Assembly (NCBI GenBank): GCA_030036975.1
Contig: JASHSE010000023.1
Coordinates: 1-8,650 of the forward strand
Length of the DNA stretch: 8,650 bases
Direction: 5' to 3'
Origin: Xanthobacteraceae bacterium
GTDB lineage: Bacteria > Pseudomonadota > Alphaproteobacteria > Rhizobiales > Xanthobacteraceae
Shown here: positions 5,279 to 8,650 of the stretch, piece after piece
How positions within the stretch are numbered: position 1 is the stretch's first letter
Layout of the letters: each line of letters begins with the position of its first letter
Notes under the pieces: model-generated
Seen by the model: the letters and a program-made list of their open reading frames with translations, nothing else
What the model was told of the DNA's origin: nothing
Databases searched by the model: none
Program-made: the position numbers and the translations under genes

Positions 5279-5282
5279 GGAG
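5279..5282 (+). promoter_or_regulatory. Ribosome binding site deciding ATG 5288 of mcd
   Basis: GGAG lies 5 nt before ATG 5288. It supports the 558 aa form over the 575-codon opening from 5237, whose extra N-terminus is Pro/Arg-rich and would include this ribosome site as coding sequence. Confidence 0.65.
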
Positions 5283-5287
5283 TCCTC

Positions 5288-6964
5288 ATGCCGCCTGCCG
5301 CGTCCGCTACCCCCGCGGGCCCTGAGCTGATCGCGGCGATCAGCCAAGGGGTTGCGGCGGCCGAGGCGCTGCTCGACGACGCCCGCCGCGCCGTGGCGGC
5401 GCGGGTGACGGTCGACACCCGGCCGATCTCGGCCGCGTTCGAACGCGAACAACGCGCGACCCACGGGCTGGCCTGGCTCGCCACCTACGTGGAGGCGGTC
5501 CGCCAGCTCACCGCCTATGCGCAGCGCCTCGTCGAAACCGGCCGTCTCGGCGAGACCGAGGACCTTCTGGTGCGCATCGGCACCGGCGAATATTTGGCGC
5601 AGATTTTCGGCGGCATTGCGATGAGCCAGGGCGAGATCGTGCGTCTGTCCGATCTCGGCCTCTCAGCCGCTGCCGTTGCGGCACGGCTGTCGCCCGCGGT
5701 CGAACAGCTCGTCGCTGCCGGCAATACCGCGCCGCGGCGCGCGCGGCTCGCCGCGCTGATGCGCCAAAGCCAGGACATTACCGTTGGCTCCACCGGCCTC
5801 GACGAGACCCTCGATGCCATTCGCGACGAGATACGCCGCTTCGCCGACGACAAAGTCACGCCGCACGCGCAGCAATGGCACCTGCGCAACGCCTACATCC
5901 CGCTCGACATCATCGCGCAAATGTCCGAGCTCGGCGTTTTCAGCCTCACCATCCCCGAGGATTTTGGCGGCATGGGGCTCGGCAAGGAATCGATGTGCGT
6001 CGTCTCCGAAGAGCTGTCGCGCGGCTATATCGGGGTCGGCAGCCTCGGCACGCGCTCGGAAATCGCAGCCGAGCTCATTCTCGGCAGCGGCACCTTGGAG
6101 CAGAAACGCAAATGGCTGCCGAAAATCGCCGCCGGCGACGTGCTGCCGACCGCGGTGTTCACCGAGCCGGACATCGGGTCCGATCTCGCCGCGCTGAAGA
6201 CCCGCGCGGTGCGCGAGCGCGACGCCTACAGGATCTACGGCAACAAGACCTGGATCACCCACCCGGTGCGCGCCGACGTGATGACGCTTCTGGTGCGCAC
6301 CAATCCGGCGGAGAGCGGTTATCGCGGCCTCTCCATGTTTCTGGCCGAAAAGCCGCGCGGCAGCGACGATGATCCGTTCCCGGTGCCCGGACTATCCGGC
6401 ACGGAAATCGAAGTGCTCGGCTATCGCGGCATGAAGGAATACGAAATCGCGTTCGACGGCTTCGCGGTGAAAGCGGAAAACCTGCTCGGCGGCGTCGAGG
6501 GGCTGGGCTTCAAGCAATTGATGGCGACGTTCGAATCGGCGCGCATCCAGACTGCGGCGCGCGCCGTCGGCGTGGCGCAGGCCGCGCTGGAACAGGGCCT
6601 CGGCTATGCGGCCGCGCGCCGGCAGTTCGGCAAGCCGATCGCCGATTTTCCGCGGGTTTCCGACAAGCTCGCCATGACCGCGGTCGAGATCATGATCGCG
6701 CGCCAACTCACCTATCATGCGGCGCGGCAGAAGGATTCCGGGCGGCGCTGCGACCTCGAAGCCGGCATGGCGAAGCTGCTCGCCGCCCGCGTCGCCTGGG
6801 CCGCCGCCGACAATTGCGTGCAGATTCACGGCGGCAACGGCTTTGCGCTCGAATTTGCCGCCTCGCGACTCCTCTGCGACGCCCGCATCCTCAATATTTT
6901 CGAAGGCGCCGCCGAGATTCAGGCGCAGGTGATCGCGCGGCGGCTGCTCGACGGGTCGAACTAA
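5288..6964 (+). CDS. mcd: (2S)-methylsuccinyl-CoA dehydrogenase, ethylmalonyl-CoA pathway
   Basis: A 558 aa cytosolic flavoprotein of the acyl-CoA dehydrogenase superfamily. It oxidises (2S)-methylsuccinyl-CoA to mesaconyl-CoA, passing electrons to an electron-transfer flavoprotein, in the ethylmalonyl-CoA pathway for assimilating acetyl-CoA. About residues 1-165 form the extra N-terminal domain that separates Mcd from ordinary 380 aa dehydrogenases (THGLAWLATYVEAVRQL, GEYLAQIFGGIAMSQGEIVR). The dehydrogenase fold follows: PEDFGGMGLG (223-232), signature FTEPDIGSDL (291-300), RRQFGKPIADF (444-454), VQIHGGNGFALEF (511-523) and IFEGAAEIQ (537-545), where Glu539 aligns with the catalytic base of the classic YEG motif. 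The other pathway genes (ccr, ecm, mch, mcl) are not in this window, so it is a stand-alone gene here. The N-terminal extension makes the specific assignment much better than a generic acyl-CoA dehydrogenase; the substrate has not been tested. Confidence 0.88.
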   Translation: MPPAASATPAGPELIAAISQGVAAAEALLDDARRAVAARVTVDTRPISAAFEREQRATHGLAWLATYVEAVRQLTAYAQRLVETGRLGETEDLLVRIGTGEYLAQIFGGIAMSQGEIVRLSDLGLSAAAVAARLSPAVEQLVAAGNTAPRRARLAALMRQSQDITVGSTGLDETLDAIRDEIRRFADDKVTPHAQQWHLRNAYIPLDIIAQMSELGVFSLTIPEDFGGMGLGKESMCVVSEELSRGYIGVGSLGTRSEIAAELILGSGTLEQKRKWLPKIAAGDVLPTAVFTEPDIGSDLAALKTRAVRERDAYRIYGNKTWITHPVRADVMTLLVRTNPAESGYRGLSMFLAEKPRGSDDDPFPVPGLSGTEIEVLGYRGMKEYEIAFDGFAVKAENLLGGVEGLGFKQLMATFESARIQTAARAVGVAQAALEQGLGYAAARRQFGKPIADFPRVSDKLAMTAVEIMIARQLTYHAARQKDSGRRCDLEAGMAKLLAARVAWAAADNCVQIHGGNGFALEFAASRLLCDARILNIFEGAAEIQAQVIARRLLDGSN

Positions 6965-6986
6965 CGGCTGCCTGAACGATCGAAGG

Positions 6987-7532
6987 TCAACGCTTAGACG
7001 GGAGCTTGGGGCATTCCTGCGCTGGTTTCGTCGGCACCAGCGAAGAGTGGTGTTGCTCGATCAAGTATACGTTGCCGGGCATCTGCTTGAACACATAGGT
7101 GTAGCGAGCCTGCACGTGCTGCTCCGGTTTGAAAGCAAACAGATCGAAAAGATAGAGCCCCGAAGCGAACGGGCGTGAGCAATCACCGCCGATCTTGTTG
7201 TTATCCCAATCGAACGTTGCCTCGGGCTTCAGCGGCAGGAAATCTTCTTCAAAGTAATGTCTGATCCCCGCACTGTCCAATGGCCCTTTGCTGCACGTCG
7301 GCAGCAAGACTGCGTCGGGGGCGTAGGTCGCACCAATCAAACCCGGATCGATGTGCGGCGCCCAAGAAAACTTCAGCTTATCGGCCCAATTTTGCAACAG
7401 CCCCTCTACAAACGTCTTGAAATTGTTGGGACTGCAGGTCTGCGACCATCCCGCTGTCGGCCAGACTGCGACGGTCGCGAGGACGATCAGGCATGCAGAG
7501 TAGCGCGGCACTCTCCGATCCAGACGTTTCAT
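6987..7532 (-). CDS. Exported NTF2/SnoaL-like protein
   Basis: A 181 aa precursor starting MKRLDRRVPRYSACLIVLAT. The basic start, hydrophobic core at about 12-27 and 'PTAGWSQTC' make a good Sec signal peptide, with cleavage probably near residue 30, so the mature protein is periplasmic or secreted. The body resembles the NTF2-like/SnoaL (DUF4440, CaMKII-association) fold: YAPDAVLLPT, GIRHYFEEDFL, ARYTYVFKQMPGNVYLIEQH and HHSSLVP, in the order usual for that fold. The mature part has four cysteines (33, 80, 118, 174), an even number suited to disulfides outside the cytoplasm. ATG 7532 is chosen for its GAGGAG ribosome site 7 nt upstream. The gene is convergent with mcd (22-bp gap) and 88 nt downstream of the amidohydrolase gene. 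It is less GC-rich than either neighbour. The ligand or reaction is unknown. Confidence 0.8.
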   Translation of the reverse strand: MKRLDRRVPRYSACLIVLATVAVWPTAGWSQTCSPNNFKTFVEGLLQNWADKLKFSWAPHIDPGLIGATYAPDAVLLPTCSKGPLDSAGIRHYFEEDFLPLKPEATFDWDNNKIGGDCSRPFASGLYLFDLFAFKPEQHVQARYTYVFKQMPGNVYLIEQHHSSLVPTKPAQECPKLPSKR

Positions 7533-7539
7533 GGCAAAG

Positions 7540-7545
7540 CTCCTC
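7540..7545 (-). promoter_or_regulatory. Ribosome binding site deciding ATG 7532
   Basis: GAGGAG on the minus strand lies 7 nt before ATG 7532. Two further upstream in-frame ATGs (7547 and 7574) would place this site inside the coding sequence and lengthen the signal peptide's charged front, so they are less likely. Confidence 0.7.
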
Positions 7546-7620
7546 ATGCAGCCGGCGTCGGCAACGCGTCGCAACGTCGATTAGCACAATACCATGATAC
7601 ACGGAACACGGGAGTGCGCT

Positions 7621-8628
7621 CTATCTCATCTTTTCTTCCACCGCGCTGCGCTCCGGCGCCGGCGGCTCCTTCAGCAACAGCCCGATATTGCCGGAGAGGA
7701 TGCGCTCGCCGTCGGCGCCTAGCGCGCGGATGTCGCGCACGAAGTCGCGCACCGCTTCGCGCTTGCGGATTTCCTGCGGATAGTCGGTGGCGAACACGAT
7801 GCGCGCGGCCGGGATTTCGCACAATCCCGCCTTCACGGCGCCGATGCCGCCGGCAAAGCCCGCAGTGTCGAACACCAGATTGTTGCGGATGTAGTGGTCG
7901 AAGTCGCGCTTGGCCTTGGCGCCGTGGCGCGGGTTACCGGCGGTGCCCCAAAACGCCTTGTCCTGGAACGAGCGGATGCGGGCGAGCATGGCGGCGATGC
8001 CGCCCGACAGATGCGCCATGTGCACGGTCAGGCCCGGATGGCGGTCGAACAGGCCGCAATTGATCAGGCGGATGGTCGCCATGATCAGCGAGAACTCGCG
8101 GCCGACGCCGCGCGCGGTGTCGTAGGCGTCGAATTGCCGGGCCGCATTGAGCTTGAGCGCCGGATGCACGAACACGAACAGGCCGAGCTTTTCGACCTCG
8201 TCCCAGAACGGCTCCATGGCCGGATCGTCGATCCACTTGCCGTCGAACTCCGAGGTGATGGTGACGCCCTGGAAGCCGAGCTCGTGCCGGCAGCGCTTAA
8301 GCTCCGCAAACGCGGCGGCGCCGCCGAGCGGATGGGCATGCGCGGCGCCGATGAAGCGGCCCGGATAATCGCGCTCCGCCTTCTTGGCGCAGTCATTGAC
8401 GAAGCGCGAGGTGTCGAGGTCGGCGCACATGCCGGCGGCGCTGGTCAGCCAGGCGGCGTCGATGCCGGCCACCTCCATCATGCGCACGTGCTCGTCGAGA
8501 TCGTAGAGCAGCGCATGCACGGTGTAGCTCGGCGCGCCGAGCGCGTCGTAGTGCAGGACGAGGCGGTCGCCGGGGTCCTCCCTGATCAGCTCGCGCGGGG
8601 TGAAATGGTGCTGAAAATCGACGATCAT
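7621..8628 (-). CDS. Metal-dependent amidohydrolase, ACMSD-like (amidohydrolase family 2)
   Basis: A 335 aa cytosolic TIM-barrel protein. This family (ACMSD, gamma-resorcylate decarboxylase and related hydrolases or decarboxylases) uses one divalent metal. Visible landmarks are MIVDFQHHFTP at the start (H7, H8), GAAHAHPLGG (about 94-103), LGFQGVTITSEF, the barrel histidine in FVFVHPAL (H155), HMAHLSGGIA (H203, H206) and FATDYPQE with the conserved metal/catalytic Asp282. In ACMSD the first motif is D-x-H-x-H; here the first His position is Gln6. ATG 8628 is chosen for the GGAAAGGA site 5 nt before it, rather than ATG 8643, which would lie upstream of that site. The gene may be cotranscribed with the exported NTF2-like gene 88 nt downstream. 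The precise substrate cannot be read from the sequence; an aromatic-acid decarboxylase or lactonase-type role is possible. Confidence 0.88.
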   Translation of the reverse strand: MIVDFQHHFTPRELIREDPGDRLVLHYDALGAPSYTVHALLYDLDEHVRMMEVAGIDAAWLTSAAGMCADLDTSRFVNDCAKKAERDYPGRFIGAAHAHPLGGAAAFAELKRCRHELGFQGVTITSEFDGKWIDDPAMEPFWDEVEKLGLFVFVHPALKLNAARQFDAYDTARGVGREFSLIMATIRLINCGLFDRHPGLTVHMAHLSGGIAAMLARIRSFQDKAFWGTAGNPRHGAKAKRDFDHYIRNNLVFDTAGFAGGIGAVKAGLCEIPAARIVFATDYPQEIRKREAVRDFVRDIRALGADGERILSGNIGLLLKEPPAPERSAVEEKMR

Positions 8629-8633
8629 CGTGG

Positions 8634-8641
8634 TCCTTTCC
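8634..8641 (-). promoter_or_regulatory. Ribosome binding site of the amidohydrolase gene
   Basis: GGAAAGGA on the minus strand lies 5 nt before ATG 8628 and fixes that start against an ATG five codons upstream. The promoter must lie beyond the right edge of the window. Confidence 0.7.
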
Positions 8642-8650
8642 AAGTAGCGG

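Larger units (their letters stand above)
4954..5287. other. Intergenic region between divergent chemoreceptor and mcd genes
   Basis: This 334-bp region contains no gene I can support. On the receptor side it holds a GGTCC-TT-GGACC hairpin (4972-4983), a 7-bp perfect stem ACCGCGG/CCGCGGT with an 8-nt loop (4996-5017), a GGAGG (minus strand, about 5024-5028) with no start codon after it, and a TTAACCAT (minus strand, 5041-5048). On the mcd side it holds TTGC-C-GCAA (5178-5186) and the perfect palindrome CCGTGCACGG (5218-5227), with a weak -35-like TTGGCT at 5211. A tiny 8-codon minus-strand frame (5069-5095) is judged noise. Confidence 0.6.

Noticed and set aside
5663..6262. 199-codon minus-strand frame within mcd.
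   Set aside because: It is antisense to a gene with a full set of acyl-CoA dehydrogenase motifs and lacks any ribosome site.
1..8650. Search by eye for tRNA, rRNA, CRISPR arrays, transposases, integrases and riboswitches.
   Set aside because: No cloverleaf, regular spaced repeats, DDE/recombinase motifs or recognisable riboswitch core were seen. A covariance-model scan would be needed to exclude small RNAs.

Overview
The window looks like chromosomal DNA of a GC-rich alphaproteobacterium, most likely Rhizobiales (a Bradyrhizobium/Xanthobacteraceae-type genome). Three things suggest this: high GC with GC-rich third positions in the larger genes, a gene for the ethylmalonyl-CoA-pathway enzyme methylsuccinyl-CoA dehydrogenase, and a short palindromic repeat whose spurious translation (WVERSETR) I remember from Rhizobiales genomes. 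The taxonomy is inference; no rRNA or marker gene is present.

The left third (about 1-2900) is accessory in character: lower GC, small genes, many uncharacterised. A tightly overlapping minus-strand cassette of three genes (1548 down to 158) encodes a 154-161 aa unknown protein, a 253 aa protein with the layout of DUF1828/DUF1829 proteins, and a 56 aa protein with an acidic front and a very basic tail. Divergent from it is a charged 56 aa protein (1726-1896) ending in a clear intrinsic terminator. Next come two tandem, paralogous single-domain XRE/HTH regulators on the minus strand (2495 to 2028). They share a short divergent control region with a plus-strand 103 aa hypothetical gene (2582-2893). 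That region carries a perfect 10-bp palindrome and a direct repeat, which suggests autoregulation and control of the neighbour.

From about 2900 rightwards the content looks like ordinary chromosome. A small interspersed repeat/hairpin (2911-2950) sits between convergent gene ends. It is followed by a transmembrane methyl-accepting chemotaxis protein (2965-4953, minus) and, divergently, a methylsuccinyl-CoA dehydrogenase (5288-6964, plus). The two are separated by a 334-bp intergenic region with several palindromes. Convergent to the dehydrogenase are a small exported NTF2/SnoaL-like protein (6987-7532, minus) and, upstream of it on the same strand, a metal-dependent amidohydrolase of the ACMSD-like family (7621-8628), which may form a two-gene transcription unit with it.

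The best candidate for an undescribed system is the overlapping three-gene cassette at 158-1548. The XRE pair with its divergent partner at 2028-2893 is second. In neither case does the sequence alone prove a function. I saw no tRNA, rRNA, CRISPR array, transposase, integrase or phage structural gene.
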